Source: Rhyacichthys aspro
Lineage: Eukaryota > Chordata > Actinopteri > Gobiiformes > Rhyacichthyidae
Direction: 5' to 3'
DNA: 64,000 nt
Assembly (NCBI GenBank): GCA_036850595.1
Contig: CM072159.1
Span: 33,531,660 to 33,595,659, forward strand
Part shown: positions 43,906 to 58,164 of the stretch, piece after piece
Position numbering within the stretch: the first letter of the stretch is position 1
Layout of the letters: each line of letters opens with the position of its first letter
Position numbers and translations under genes: made by a program
The notes under the pieces: model-generated
Database searches by the model: none
Told to the model about the DNA's origin: nothing
The model's input: the letters and a program-made list of their open reading frames with translations, nothing else

Positions 43906-44850
43906 GTATTTTGTGGTGAAAAATACAAATTAATTTTTTGTAATAAATGTTTTTATTATTAAACATCTATAATGAAGAGTAATTGTAGCCTTCTTATTTA
44001 CTGGTGGAATATCATGCAGTTACTATAACTTTGATGGTCTACTTTTTGATGGTTCCTGCCCCAGTCGTATCTGTAAAATAAATCTGCCACTGCAGCTGAA
44101 GACACTGTAATGACTGAGTGATGGCTGTGATACAAAGGCACATAATCAACATTTATATGTAAAAATGTTGCCATACAAACATGTTTTATTCCTTTCAATG
44201 AACATTTCAGATGCAGGGCTGTAAAACATTTGTTCTCAGTTCTCAGATCATTTTGTGCTACATCACCTAAACACTTTTTATCTTTTATCAAACGTTGTTG
44301 GAAGTGAATGATCAGTATGTGACCCAAACCTGTGGGTTCAGACTGCACCCTGTTCTCTCTTTTTTAGTCTAATTATATCGTGTTTTGTCTTTATGGAATG
44401 TTATCAGACATGTTTCTTGTACAACATGTGCCTCCAGAGCAGGTTATCAGTACTGTTCCTGGTTTAAAGCTGTGAGTTCAGTTTGTTGGACAGTGCCATG
44501 ATGGCAATCATAATAAAATGTGTTCGATTGGAACCATTTGGTCTGAGATAAATAGATTTGAATAAAAATAATGGTTTTATTTCAATCTATCGCCCACATT
44601 GACTAACTTCACCCTGTTTCCTTTGTCCTGGAACAATCAGTACATTTAAACCTCCCCAACCTTTTTCAGTAGCTGCAGGGCAGAAATTAAGGTTCATGAT
44701 AGACAGTCATGTAAAACCTGTATTGTGCCCTGGAGTGAAGAGCACATGAGCCTTTGCATACCATAATTCAACGTAATCAAACCTGTGATAATTATGCATG
44801 ACACAGATTAATATTGGGTCATTTCACAGCTGTCCCGCCCAATCTCCGCC
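43906..44850. other. Intergenic DNA, no gene recognised
   Basis: AT-rich sequence with no array, exon or RNA gene that I can support. Confidence 0.4.
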
Positions 44851-44889
44851 CAGAAACCACAGCGAGGATCATCATAAAACGAGCTGCAC

Positions 44890-45270
44890 ACCTCCATCCC
44901 CTCAGACCAGGAACGAATCTGAACCCCAGAGTCTCCAGAGTCTCCAGAGTCTTCAGAGTCTCCAGAGTCTCCAGAGTCTCCAGAGTCTTCAGAGTCTCCA
45001 GAGTCTCCAGAGTCTTCAGAGTCTTCAGAGTCTCCAGAGTCTCCAGAGTCTTCAGAGTCTCCAGAGTCTCCAGAGTCTTCAGAGTCTTCAGAGTCTCCAG
45101 AGTCTCCAGAGTCTCCAGAGTCTTCAGAGTCTCCAGAGTCTCCAGAGTCTTCAGAGTCTTCAGAGTCTCCAGAGTCTCCAGAGTCTTCAGAGTCTCCAGA
45201 GTCTCCAGAGTCTCCAGAGTCTTCAGAGTCTTCAGAGTCTCCAGAGTCTGTCTCCCTCGACGTCCTCAAG
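44890..45270 (+). other. Putative 5' exon of the ZP-domain gene, carrying a 9-bp array
   Basis: The segment ends CGACGTCCTCAAG before a good donor GTAAGA at 45271. The next acceptor, TGTTGTAG ending at 45541, leads into the exon with the signal-peptide start at 45559. A CATAAAACG box at about 44873 could be TATA-like. The exon would then hold the whole array at 44932-45249 in the 5' UTR. Left end and expression are inferred. Confidence 0.35.
44932..45249 (+). repeat. 9-bp minisatellite CAGAGTCTC / CAGAGTCTT
   Basis: About 35 perfect copies of a 9-bp unit with a C/T variant at one position, arranged in a repeating higher-order pattern. Because the period is a multiple of three it is open in several frames (LQSLQS, VFRVSR and, antisense, DSGDSE). 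None is supported as protein. Confidence 0.96.
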
Positions 45271-45558
45271 GTAAGACAGATACTCAGCTGTCGGCTCTGC
45301 CTTCAGTAAGTTTAATTTTAACATCTGGTAACACAAGTATTAGCACATACTTGGAGCCACAGCTGTGATCTTTAGTTAAAATGTGACTGTTTGCTGTCAT
45401 TACCAGAAGGTATTGAATGCATTTGGTTTTAGGAGCAAGTCTGTAAGAGACTTGTACTACATCAGCCCAAAGCACTCGGGATAAATTCAGTTAAAGTGAT
45501 GATAAATAAGTTGTTAATGGTTGTTAACGTGTGTGTTGTAGCTCAGAACTCGTCCAAC

Positions 45559-48500
45559 ATGCTGGGCCTGGTGCTCTGTCTGTCGGCTATAGCCCTGCTG
45601 GGAGGTAAGAACACCAACATCGACTGTGACGCTCTAAAACTAAACCAGTCCTGACCCCAGTTCACTCAGATGTTCACCAAGGGCCATTTCCTACACATTC
45701 TTGCTGTCATTTTCACATTTAATGTTAGAGAAACCCACAGATAAACCCTGCTCTTCACTGACACCAGGCTCCACTGTTTTCGCTGGTTTAAAGTTTCCAG
45801 ATGCACTTGAACAATGAGAACCTTTTGTCATGTTTCAGCTGCTGCTCCAGTGTCGCTCTCAGGTGATCAGTCCATCGACATCTCTGCTTGTCCCATTACA
45901 TACTATGGTAAAAGTATCACTACCCTCCATGTAAGTACCAAGTCTAATGCTCTGATGTCAGGCCTAATTTGAGCCGGATCACTTTTAACATGTTTTTTCT
46001 CTATCTGCAGGTCACTTTCTCATCAGCGTCAGTGATGGTCTCTTTTGGTGAACCCTTGGGAACTGGAGATCCTAAAGAGTATATTAAAGTACCTCCAGCT
46101 CCTTCAAATATGTTGTCAGTGGAAGTACCATTAGATGTGAGCAGCTTTGACAGTGTTATCCAAGCTGCTCACCCACACATCACCTCAGCATCGCTCTGTG
46201 GAGTCCATCTGTCATTCACCTTCACTGGACAATCAGCTGCAAGTGTAAGTGCAGTTTTAAAGTTTACAGCTGCTGCACTGGTATTTTATAGTTCTTCTTT
46301 GCTGTTGTTCATTTGTCGCGCTGCAGCTGAACTCTCATTAAACAATCCATATTTACTGTTCCTAAAGTAAAGAACATAAAGCTGCTCTGATTAAATAGAA
46401 ACTGTTAATATAATTCTAATCACGGTCCAGGTTTTATTTGAAGGACCTGCCCTTTTGCAAACGCTTTCTGTGGAAGGTTCTGTGTTGTTTCGAAGCATGT
46501 CACATGCTAATGCAACAAACACATCTGTTTTTCACAAAAATGGTGCTTATTTTACTTTGTGCTTTGTTTCTTTTTAATAAAACTGTTGGTGTTTTGTTTT
46601 TTTCTACAGGATTTTTACCTCATGAGCTTCGGAACACAAGCAGCGCTGCATTTCACTGCAAACGCTGCTAGTCATGTAAGTATAATCACTATTATTATTA
46701 AACAGACATGGATGCCTTCAGAGTCATGAACTAGCTTCTTATATTAGTTGTAATTAATAAAAATTCATGACTTAAAATCCCTGTAAAACGTATTGTTAAG
46801 TGGCTTTGACAAAATGTTGTTCTTTTCAGTGACTCAGCTGTTTGTGTTTGTAGGAAATTGTAGTCGTTGCTGATGAAACAATTGAAGAAACCTTCACATT
46901 TAGCTCTTCTTCTCCTCACACTAAAAATTACGACCTCACTGCCTGTCGAGACGGTGAGTGAACAACGACTTGGTGAGAGCAACAGTCCATGGATATTATT
47001 ACCATGTAGTAGCCACTGGAAGCTTGTGAAGGGCTTTATTAGATATATTATTATTATTATTATTATTTATTCTTACTGCACAAGCCTCTTGTCTGTGTTG
47101 ATGTAAGAAGTAAAGAAATATGGCTTTTTCTATTGAAATGTACAAAAGTATATTCAAAGTAATAAGATTCACTTGTTTCTCAGATGGTCCCAGCATCAAA
47201 GTTACAAAGTTACTCATTACTTATAGTTTTCTTGTGTTTTCTGCTCAGAAAGAACTAAACAGAGAGTATTTTACATGAATCAATAGCTTTATTTCTAAAT
47301 AAAGGGTAAATGTGAAATCCTCAGCCAACAGACTTTATTTATAACCAAGGCCTAACTTTTGTCAAGTCTATGACTCGACACCAAATTTGCAACTTTTTTT
47401 TTTTACTTAATCATCTGTAGTTTTCATTTCTTTTTTTTCCAAGTCTATGTGAACCTCATCAAAGCAACATTAATTCCTCACTGTTTCTAAATATGCTGAA
47501 ATGCGATGCTACCCAATCTGTTTATTCACTATCAGTACATTTATTACTTTTCAGGAGGCGATGTTTATGGCATAAATGATGAAGCCAATGTGGCAGACAT
47601 CTGCTCAGTCAAAACCTGTCTCTCAACTGGACTTTTTGATGCTCCAGTTCCCTTCTGCTCCTCGCCCAACGTCTGTCTCGGCAACAACCAGTAAATATGA
47701 CTTCTTTCTCTTTTTCAAACTCAGTGATTACGTTATTATTGTGACCAACTGGAAATCAAAACGAAGCTTGTCTTGTTCTTGTGATAAACAGCCACATTCA
47801 CTGCTGTTTCGTCTCTTGCTCTGTTTCCTTCTGTTGTTATCACTAATGTTAATAACTACACCTTTCCACTGTTTCTTCCAAACCTGCCACTTTTACAATG
47901 ACTACAGTGACATCCCAGTCTTTAGAGGGATGTGCGCCCTCTACTGGCTAAAGTTACACAAGGTGACCAAACTTTAAATGAAAAAGCACAATCTGGAGCC
48001 AGAGGCAAAAGTGTAAATAAATGCACCAAACTGAACCCACCGCCTCCTACTGAGACTCCATGTTCTTATTCTACTCCACACTCTTTACCATCGATCTGTT
48101 TTATGTCTTATACAGTGTGCTCAACTTATGTATAATGCAACAATTGTTTATTTGAGCACAGAAGCTGAAACTATAGTCTACTACTATGGGTTGCCTTATG
48201 CATGATGTACTTAAAACAATGTAATGCACGCCTTGAAGACAAACCAATGAAAATGAACTGGTTTTAAATCAAAACGGTTGCAGTTACGTTACTCTTTGAC
48301 AGTTGGACCCTGTGCTGTTGGGCTGATGCTGTGTATCTCTTTAACAGATGTGGGACAGAGAAGATCTGCTCAGTAATAGGCCCCGCTGTCATTGACTTTA
48401 GCGCCAGCGCCGGCTCCATCACAGATTTTTGTTCCTACAATCTGGCGACTCTTGACAATTTGAAAATAGTTGGATTCTTCAAATCTCATCGACTCACAGA

Positions 48501-51500
48501 CGTCCCATTTTTGCACAAAGTGATGTTGAAAACAACAGATAATGTTTACCTGACACATGGAGGCACTGCTTATGTAAGTATTTGAAGACCATCGACTGTA
48601 ATGTCTGTCGCTGACCATAATGATCAGGTAAAGCAGTTGTTGAGGCTTTACAGTGATTTTCCAGTTGTTTGTGAAGGTGTTGTTGGAGAATTAGAGCTTT
48701 AGTATTTGACCCTCTGAGGAGTCCATGCATGTCCATATGTCTGACCACCTGTGCTCATTGTACCAAGAAACCAATAAAGGAATGAAATCCCAGAAGATTA
48801 CAAGATTTAATTTATGTGAAACTAATCTGGACATGTTTTTAATTTGTCAGTTGCAATGTTATTCATGCAAATGAGTACTGTCCACTAGTTAGTATCAGTT
48901 CTAAATTCACTGATAATTCCTCCTCCTAATGTTCATCTTACCTTCACTCATGAACTCATACTGTCAGTAATGTTCATGTGGACTGTGTTTGAAACAGAAA
49001 TTCGTGGGTAATGATGAAGTGGACGTGCCTCTGAGCGCGACGCCTGTGGTGGAGTTCGGAGTGATGCTCTCGAAGGACGCCACCGGGATCAGAGCCGTGT
49101 TCGTGGACGCTGAAGGACGCTCCACGACCGTGTTGTATGACGGGACCTTACTTCACGTGATTAATGCAGGTGCAGAACACCTCAGGTTTCAGCTGCAGCG
49201 CTTATGGCATTTTAGATTGAGTTGGTGAAATGTGCCTGTGTGGTTCAGAACCCTCTCGACGTGTTCAAATGTTATGAGATAAAATGTAATAGTTAATGGT
49301 TCTAATCAATAATCCTGTTTCTTTGCAGTGGAACGGTCTTTGAGTGCTTCGTCGGGTGGTCTGTGTCAGTCTTCAGCTTCTTCATCAAACCATCTCAACA
49401 GTGATATGTCTCCTTATCAGTGAGACAAACATTTATGTGTATTTGAAGTGATTCTAAATGGACTTAGTATAAAAGTAAAAGTATTTGACTCAGCTTCAAC
49501 AAGTAATTAATATAAACTAATTCATTATTAATAAGGTTGGTTCGATAATAATTAAGAATAATTAAGTGATTGAGTGAAAGAACTGTGTCTTAATCATTCT
49601 TTAAACTCATTTGTTGAGCTTCTGTGGATCTGACACTAGTGCTCCCTCCATATGAACCTGCTCCATTCATTTAATCCAACTTGGATCAGACTAATGTGTC
49701 TCAAACAGCAGCAGGACCAGAGACTGCTGCTGTTTCATGAACATGAGTCATTTTTACAGTTTATTATCATTGTCAAAACCATTGTGACAGTACTCATGGT
49801 ACTTGTTGAGTACATGACTGTGTTTTATCTCCCTCCAGGTGTTCCACTGTAACTGCAGACACTGATGGTGATAATATTGACTGTACTACTGTAACAACAA
49901 GGTGAGCAGGTCTATGCTACAGATTTAATGCAAAGCCAGTGTAAGACTAGAAGTGTGAACTCGTATCTTATTCACTCATTAACCCTGATCCTTCTCTCAC
50001 AGCTGCACTGACAAACTGAACGCACTGTCTACTGCTATTGGCTGTTCTATCAGCACAGCTCCCTACATTCAGGCCTGTGCACAGAATTTGTTGTGTCAGT
50101 ATCCGAAACAGGACGGACTGGAGTGTTACTTCCTGGACGCCTACGCCAGAACCTGCAAAACCCAAAACAACTGGAGGGAAGCTGCCTCCTGCCGTAAGGC
50201 TTCACCTTTATTCATATTCTCTCTGTAGCAGCAGGTAGTGGGTGTAACAGAGAGACCAGGTGTTAACGAGGCACAGGGGCCACTCCAACCTGGGGCTGGT
50301 GCTGAGGGTCTGTAAGCTCTGCTCTGTTTGGGGCACACTGACTCGAATGTTAAAGTCAATTTTACTTTTTTAACTTAAAAGAAAGACCCAAGACATCTGT
50401 AGTTCTTGACACTGGTTCTCAAACTGTGGTCCGGGTCCCTCTGGTGGTACTCTGTGGTAGGACTTATCTCTGAGAAATAAAAAATGTGGGAATGTTAATT
50501 TCTGCTGCAACTTTTTTATAATACACTTTACTGTTCCACTAAATGTTTGGACTCTTAAAAAGCTCTAGGATTTCAAATGTGATTTAAAGAAGCAGCAGAA
50601 AAGAAAATTCATTTAATAACAGTCACATAGGTTTGAGCTCAGATAAAACTTAAAATAACATAGATCTGTATCGACTTGATGTGACTTGATGTGAACAGTT
50701 CGAGACTGTCGGAGGAACATTTTTCAAAGAAGGCATTTCTGTTGTTCAGAAGTTTATATTTTAATAAGGGCATGAATTAATGTGAACATTATAAATTAAA
50801 TATGAAAGAAGGGAGACTCTGGGTTTTTCTGATTGTTGTTGTAATTCTGCCTCCTTCTGTTTCCAGCTGTCTCTGCTTGTGTCAACCATGTCTGTGGTTC
50901 GAAGGAGTTCTGTGCCATCAACAGTCTCGGTCAACCAGCCTGTTTCTGTCAAGAGAACTTTGCCACTTCCATAAGAACAGACAACCTCCTCGGTACGGCT
51001 CCCTGACACTCACAAGTACTCGATATAATACTCGATATAATACTCGATATAAGACTCGATATAAGACTCGATATAAGACTCGATATAAGACTCGATATAA
51101 TACTCGATATAAAACTCGATATAATACTAGATATAATACTCAATATAAGACTCAATATAAGACTCGATATAATACTCGATATAATACTCGATATAAGACT
51201 CGATATAATACTAGATATAATACTAGATATAAGGCTCAGTATAATACTCGATATAATACTCCGTATAATACTAGATATAATACTCCACATAATACTCGAT
51301 ATAATACTCGATATAATACTCGATATAAGACTCGATATAAGACTCGATATAAGACTCAGTATAAGACTCAGTATAAGACTCGATATAAGACTCAGTATAA
51401 GACTCAGTATAAGACTCGATATAAGACTCAATATAAGACTCAGTATAAGACTCGATATAAGACTCAGTATAAGACTCGTATAAGACTCAGTATAAGACTC

Positions 51501-54500
51501 AGTATAAGACTCGATATAAGACTCGATATAAGACTCGATATAAGACTCAGTATAAGACTCAGTATAAGACTCGATATAAGACTCAGTATAAGACTCAGTA
51601 TAAGACTCGATATAAGACTCAGTATGAGACTCGATATAAGACTCGATATAAGACTCAGTATAAGACTCAGTATAAGACTCGATATAAGACTCAGTATGAG
51701 ACTCGATATAAGACTCGATATAAGACTCAATATAAGACTCAGTATAAGACTCAGTATAAGACTCGATATAAGACTCAGTATAAGACTCGATATAAGACTC
51801 AGTATGAGACTCGATATAAGACTCGATATAAGACTCAATATAAGACTCAGTATAAGACTCAGTATAAGACTCGATATAAGACTCAGTATAAGACTCGATA
51901 TAAGACTCAGTATAAGACTCGATATAAGACTCAGTATGAGACTCGATATAAGACTCGATATAAGACTCAATATAAGACTCAGTATAAGACTCAGTATAAG
52001 ACTCGATATAAGACTCAGTATAAGACTCGATATAAGACTCAGTATAAGACTCGATATAAGACTCAGTATGAGACTCGATATAAGACTCGATATAAGACTC
52101 AGTATAAGACTCAGTATAAGACTCAGTATAAGACTCGATATAAGACTCAGTATAAGACTCGATATAAGACTCGATATAAGACTCAGTATGAGACTCGATA
52201 TAAGACTCGATATAAGACTCAGTATAAGACTCGATATAAGACTCAGTATAAGACTCGATATAAGACTCAGTATGAGACTCGATATAAGACTCGATATAAG
52301 ACTCGATATAAGACTCAGTATAAGACTCAGTATAAGACTCGATATAAGACTCAGTATAAGACTCAGTATAAGACTCGATATAAGACTCAGTATGAGACTC
52401 GATATAAGACTCGATATAAGACTCGATATGAGACTCAGTATAAGACTCAGTATAAGACTCGATATAAGACTCAGTATAAGACTCAGTATAAGACTCGATA
52501 TAAGACTCAGTATGAGACTCGATATAAGACTCGATATAAGACTCGATATAAGACTCAGTATAAGACTCAGTATAAGACTCGATATAAGACTCAGTATAAG
52601 ACTCGATATAAGACTCAGTATAAGAGTTGATATAAGACTCAGTATAAGACTCGATATAAGACTCAGTATAAGACTTTATATCAGACTCAGTATAAGACTC
52701 GATATAAGACTCGATATAAGACTCAGTATGAGACTCGATATAAGACTCGATATAAGACTCAGTATAAGACTCGATATAAGACTCAGTATAAGACTCGATA
52801 TAAGACTCAGTATAAGACTCGATATAAGACTCAGTATAAGACTTGATATCAGACTCAGTATAAGACTCGATATAAGACTCGATATAAGACTCAGTATAAG
52901 ACTCAGTATAAGACTCGATATAAGACTCAGTATAAGACTCAGTATAAGAATCGATATAAGACTCAGTATGAGACTCGATATAAGACTCGATATAAGACTC
53001 GATATAAGACTCAGTATAAGACTCAGTATAAGACTCGATATAAGACTCAGTATAAGACTCGATATAAGACTCGATATAATACTCGATATAAGACTCAGTA
53101 TGAGACTCGATATAAGACTCGATATAAGACTCAGTATAAGAGTTGATATAAGACTCAGTATAAGACTTGATAACAGACTCAGTATAAGACTCGATATAAG
53201 ACTCGATATAAGACTCAGTATGAGACTCGATATAAGACTCGATATAAGACTCAGTATAAGAGTTGATATAAGACTCAGTATAAGACTCGATATAAGACTC
53301 AGTATAAGACTTGATAACAGACTCAGTATAAGACTCGATATAAGACTCGATATAAGACTCAGTATGAGACTCGATATAAGACTCGATATAAGACTCAGTA
53401 TAAGACTCGATATAAGACTCAGTATAAGACTCGATATAAGACTCAGTATAAGACTCGATATAAGACTCAGTATAAGACTCGATATCAGACTCAGTATAAG
53501 ACTCGATATAAGACTCAGTATAAGACTCAGTATAAGACTCGATATAAGACTCAGTATAAGACTCGATATAAGACTCGATATAAGACTCAGTATAAGACTC
53601 AGTATAAGACTCGATATAAGACTCAGTATAAGACTCGATATAAGACTCAGTATAAGACTCGATATAAGACTCGATATAAGACTCAGTATGAGACTCGATA
53701 TAAGACTCGATATAAGACTCATTATAAGACTCAGTATAAGACTCGATATAAGACTCAGTATAAGACTCGATATAAGACTCGATATAAGACTCAGTATGAG
53801 ACTCGATATAAGACTCGATATAAGACTCAGTATAAGAGTTGATATAAGACTCAGTATAAGACTCGATATAAGACTCAGTATAAGACTTGATATCAGACTC
53901 AGTATAAGACTCGATATAAGACTCAGTATGAGACTCGATATAAGACTCGATATAAGACTCAGTATAAGACTCGATATAAGACTCAGTATAAGACTCGATA
54001 TAAGACTCAGTATAAGACTTGATATCAGACTCAGTATAAGACTCGATATAAGACTCAGTATAAGAGTTGATATCAGACTCAGTATAAGACTCGATATAAG
54101 ACTCGATATAAGACTCATTATAAGACTCAGTATAAGACTCGATATAAGACTCAGTATCAGAGTTGATATAAGACTCAGTATAAGACTCAGTATGAGACTC
54201 GATATAAGACTCAGTATAAGACTTGATATCAGACTCAGTATAAGACTTGATATAAGACTCGATATAAGACTCAGTATGAGACTCGATATAAGACTCGATA
54301 TAAGACTCAGTATAAGACTCGATATAAGACTCAGTTTAAGACTCGATATAAGACTCAGTATAAGACTTGATATCAGACTCAGTATAAGACTCGATATAAG
54401 ACTCGATATAAGACTCAGTATGAGACTCGATATAAGACTCGATATAAGACTCAGTATAAGACTCGATATAAGACTCAGTATAAGACTCGATATAAGACTT

Positions 54501-57500
54501 GATATCAGACTCAGTATAAGACTCGATATAAGACTCGATATAAGACTCAGTATGAGACTCGATATAAGACTCGATATAAGACTCAGTATAAGAGTTGATA
54601 TCAGACTCAGTATAAGACTCGATATAAGACTCGATATAATACTCGATATAATACTCGATATAAGACTCGATATAAGACTCAGTATAAGACTCAGTATAAG
54701 ACTCGATATAAGACTCAGTATAAGACTCGATATAAGACTCAGTATAAGAGTTGATATCAGACTCAGTATAAGACTCGATATAAGACTCGATATAATACTC
54801 GATATAATACTTGATATAAGACTCGATATAAGACTCAGTATAAGACTCAGTATAAGACTCGATATAAGACTCGATATAATACTCGATATAAGACTCGATA
54901 TAATACTCGATATAAGACTCAGTATAAGACTCGATATAATACTCGATATAAGACTCGATATAATACTCGATATAAGACTCAGTATAAGACTCGATATCAG
55001 ACTCAGTATAAGACTCGATATAAGACTCGATATAATACTCGATATAAGACTCGATATAAGACTCAGTATAAGACTCGATATAAGACTCAGTATAAGACTC
55101 GATATAAGACTCAGTATAAGACTCGATATAAGACTCGATATAAGACTCAGTATAAGACTCGATATCAGACTCAGTATAAGACTCAGTATAAGACTCGATA
55201 TAAGACTCGATATAATACTAGATATAATACTCAATATAAGACTCGATATAATACTCGATATAATACTCGATATAAGACTCGATATAAGACTCAGTATAAG
55301 ACTCGGTATAAGACTCGATATAATACTCGATATAAGACTCAGTATAAGACTCGATATCAGACTCAGTATAAGACTCGATATAAGACTCGATATAATACTC
55401 GATATAACACTTGATATAATACTCGATATAAGACTCAGTATAAGACTCGATATAAGACTCAGTATAAGACTCGATATCAGACTCAGTATAAGACTCGATA
55501 TAAGACTCGATATAATACTCGATATAAGACTCGATATAATACTCGATATAAGACTCAGTATAAGACTCGATATCAGACTCAGTATAAGACTCGATATAAT
55601 ACTCGATATAAGACTCGATATAATACTCGATATAGGACTCAGTATAAGACTCGATATAAGACTCAGTATAAGACTCGATATAAGACTCGATATCAGACTC
55701 AGTATAAGACTCGATATCAGACTCAGTAAAGGACTCGATATAAGACTCAGTATAAGACTCGATATAAGACTCGATATAATACTCGATATAATACTAGATA
55801 TAATACTCAATATAAGACTCGATATAATACTCGATATAATACTAGATATAATACTCAATATAAGACTCAGTATAAGACTCAGTATAAGACTCGATATAAG
55901 ACTCGATATAATACTCGATATAAGACTCAGTATAAGACTCGATATTACACTCGATATTAGACTCGATATAAGACTCAGTATAAGACTCAGTATAAGACTC
56001 GATATAATACTCGATATAAGACTCAGTATAAGACTCAGTATAAAACTCGATATTAGACTCGATATTACACTCGATATAAGACTCGATATAAGACTCAATA
56101 TTAGACTCGATATAATACTCGATATTAGACTCGATATTAGACTCGATATTACACTCGATATTAGACTCGAAATTAGACTCGATATTAGACTCGATATTAG
56201 ACTCGATATAATACTCAATATTAGACTCGATATTAGACTCGATATAAGACTCGATATTAGACTCGATATAATACTCGATATTAGACTCGATATTAGAATC
56301 GATATTACACTCGATATTAGACTCGATATTAGACTCGATATAATACTCAATATTAGACTCGATATTAGACTGACAGAGGAGTAAAGTCAGAAGAGTGTAA
56401 ATGTGATTGTGTGTAAATGTTCAGTAACATTTAGAGCCTCTGTGTGTGATGTTCAGGTGATGAACCCACCTGTCTGAGTGACGCTGCCTCCACTACACTC
56501 TACACCTGTTTCCTGGAAGAAAGCCTGGTCGACTACAACGACCTGCACCTGGAAGACCCCACCTGCACAGGAACATACGACAGTTCAGACAAAAGCATTA
56601 CCTTTGAGTTCAGTGGCTCCAGCCCCTGTGGAGGTGAAATAAGGGTGGGTCCTGTTTATGAAGAATCTTGATCCAAATATCAGAGTGTGGTCAAAGTTCT
56701 GACTGAATTTCCCTTTTAGTCCGAGGCCAGCGACAGATGCTGGTTTATCTTTGACTGTGCATCAAGCAGCACAGACCAGACACAGATAAACTGTACAAAC
56801 AAACCTTGTTTAATATGTGTTGTACCTAATGTACAATGTATAAAGGCTATGTCTGCAGTTACTATTATTAGTTAAAGAGCAGCAGAATGTGGAGCAAATG
56901 CAGACATTAAGTTCTAAGTTAATTTGTGTTAATCTGTGTGATGTTGTAGGAGTCAGGAAACCAGGTCGTCTACACCAACACCATTAAGAACACCATTGAG
57001 GGCACCATCACCCACGAAAACCCTGTGTCCATCGACTTCTCCTGCGCCTACACTCAGCCAAGTCTCCAAACCATCTCCTTCACCATCGCCGACGGGTAAG
57101 AGTCTAGGTCTGAAAACATACAGCTCCAGGAGGCTAGGACCTAGCTAACGGTCCACTGCCTTCAGTCCGACTTCACTGAGACTTTGTCAAAACTGTGAGC
57201 ATTAACCCGGCTCGGTTTGTTTTGCAGCTCTGTGAGTCTGACCTACTCCACGAGAGAATTCCAGTTCTATTTGACCGTAGGAACCTTTTCTGACGAGGCC
57301 CTGACGAAGCCTGTGTCTTCATCATCTGAAGTGTTCCTGGATCAGAAGATCTGGGTGAAGCTGGAGGTTCAGGACATGGGAGAAGGTGGGGAGGCTCAGG
57401 GGGTGGGAGAAGGTGGCGTGGCTCTGCTGATCGATGACTGCTGGGGGACGAAAGAATCAAGCTCTGAGTCCTCGGACAGATACGACCTGATCACTGACAG

Positions 57501-58164
57501 GTGAGAGGACACGTCTGTGGCTTCTGTCCAACAAACTAGTGCCAGTTCAAAAACGTTCCATTGAATATGTTCAGCTCTTTATGTTTGAATAATATGTAGA
57601 AATGATGATGATGTTGAAGGCAGATTGCAGTAGAACTTTTTTATCAACATGTGGCAGCAGTGAAAGTCCTTCAAAATTAAAAAAAACCTAAATCTCACAA
57701 AAGAAAAGACTTAAGTGAGCACCAGCTGAACCACTTTAAGACTTAAGGCAGAACATGGTCCATCTGAGTCCTGATTAAAAACCAGTTTACTTCCCGTTTG
57801 AAATAGACCTAATTTTACTTTCAAAATGGTGTCGTGTGAACAGTTTGCTAAATGCTAAAGAGCAGCTAAAACATCTGTTTGAACTGTTTGCAGCTGTGTT
57901 GTTCCCACTGATGGAAGTGTGGAGCTGGTGTCAAACGGACAGACACTCACCTCCGTCTTTGCCTTTAAACTCTTTGAGTTTGTCGGAGCCACCACTGATA
58001 ACCTCTACCTTCACTGCCAGGTCAAACTGTGCATCGTCGGCACCAACTGTTCCCCGGTAACACTCCGTTATTTACACCAGATCTACACCTGCCCCAAGGT
58101 GAATGTTTAGAATAACATCTTAAATCCTTGTGTCTCTCATTTACAGACGTGTTCTGGTTCTTAG
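45559..58164 (+). CDS. Secreted vWD-C8-ZP domain protein, uromodulin/tectorin-like
   Basis: Coding exons: 45559-45604, 45839-45930, 46011-46244, 46610-46675, 46854-46953, 47555-47690, 48348-48573, 48998-49169, 49329-49419, 49839-49901, 50003-50193, 50867-50992, 56457-56644, 56950-57095, 57228-57500, 57894-58056 and 58147-58164. Phases join throughout, giving 776 aa. A signal peptide starts MLGLVLCLSAIALLG. Residues about 180-357 look like a diverged vWD domain (CGTEKICSVIGPAVIDFS). Residues 388-473 are C8-like (YARTC, WREAASC), and 474-515 EGF/TIL-like. A ZP module follows from 516, with ZP-N cysteines and a ZP-C part containing DDCWGT and LYLHCQVKLC. Such proteins polymerise into extracellular matrices or coats. 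Unusually, it stops at TCSGS with no furin site, GPI signal or membrane span. I cannot assign a specific orthologue. Confidence 0.82.
47048..47069 (+). repeat. ATT microsatellite
   Basis: About seven copies of ATT in an intron of the ZP-domain gene. Confidence 0.85.
51014..56375 (+). repeat. 5.4-kb 12-bp minisatellite in the ZP gene
   Basis: About 445 copies of a 12-bp unit, GACTCGATATAA or GACTCAGTATAA, often alternating to give a 24-bp period. It starts about 20 bases after the donor at 50993 and fills intron 50993-56456. TACTCGATATAA variants dominate the first 300 bases, and GACTCGATATTA variants the last 300. With no stop codon in the unit, both strands stay open for thousands of bases, giving spurious proteins of 1860 and 1224 residues. 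Confidence 0.97.

Noticed and set aside
44798..45368. Three overlapping low-complexity proteins (LQS, VFRVSR and DSGDSE repeats)
   Set aside because: All come from a 9-bp array open in several frames. No single frame has flanking conserved sequence.
50802..56384. Open reading frame of 1860 codons, with an antisense frame of 1224 codons over the same stretch
   Set aside because: Both are produced by a 12-bp unit without stop codons. The region is bounded by a clean donor and acceptor that join conserved exons of the ZP gene.
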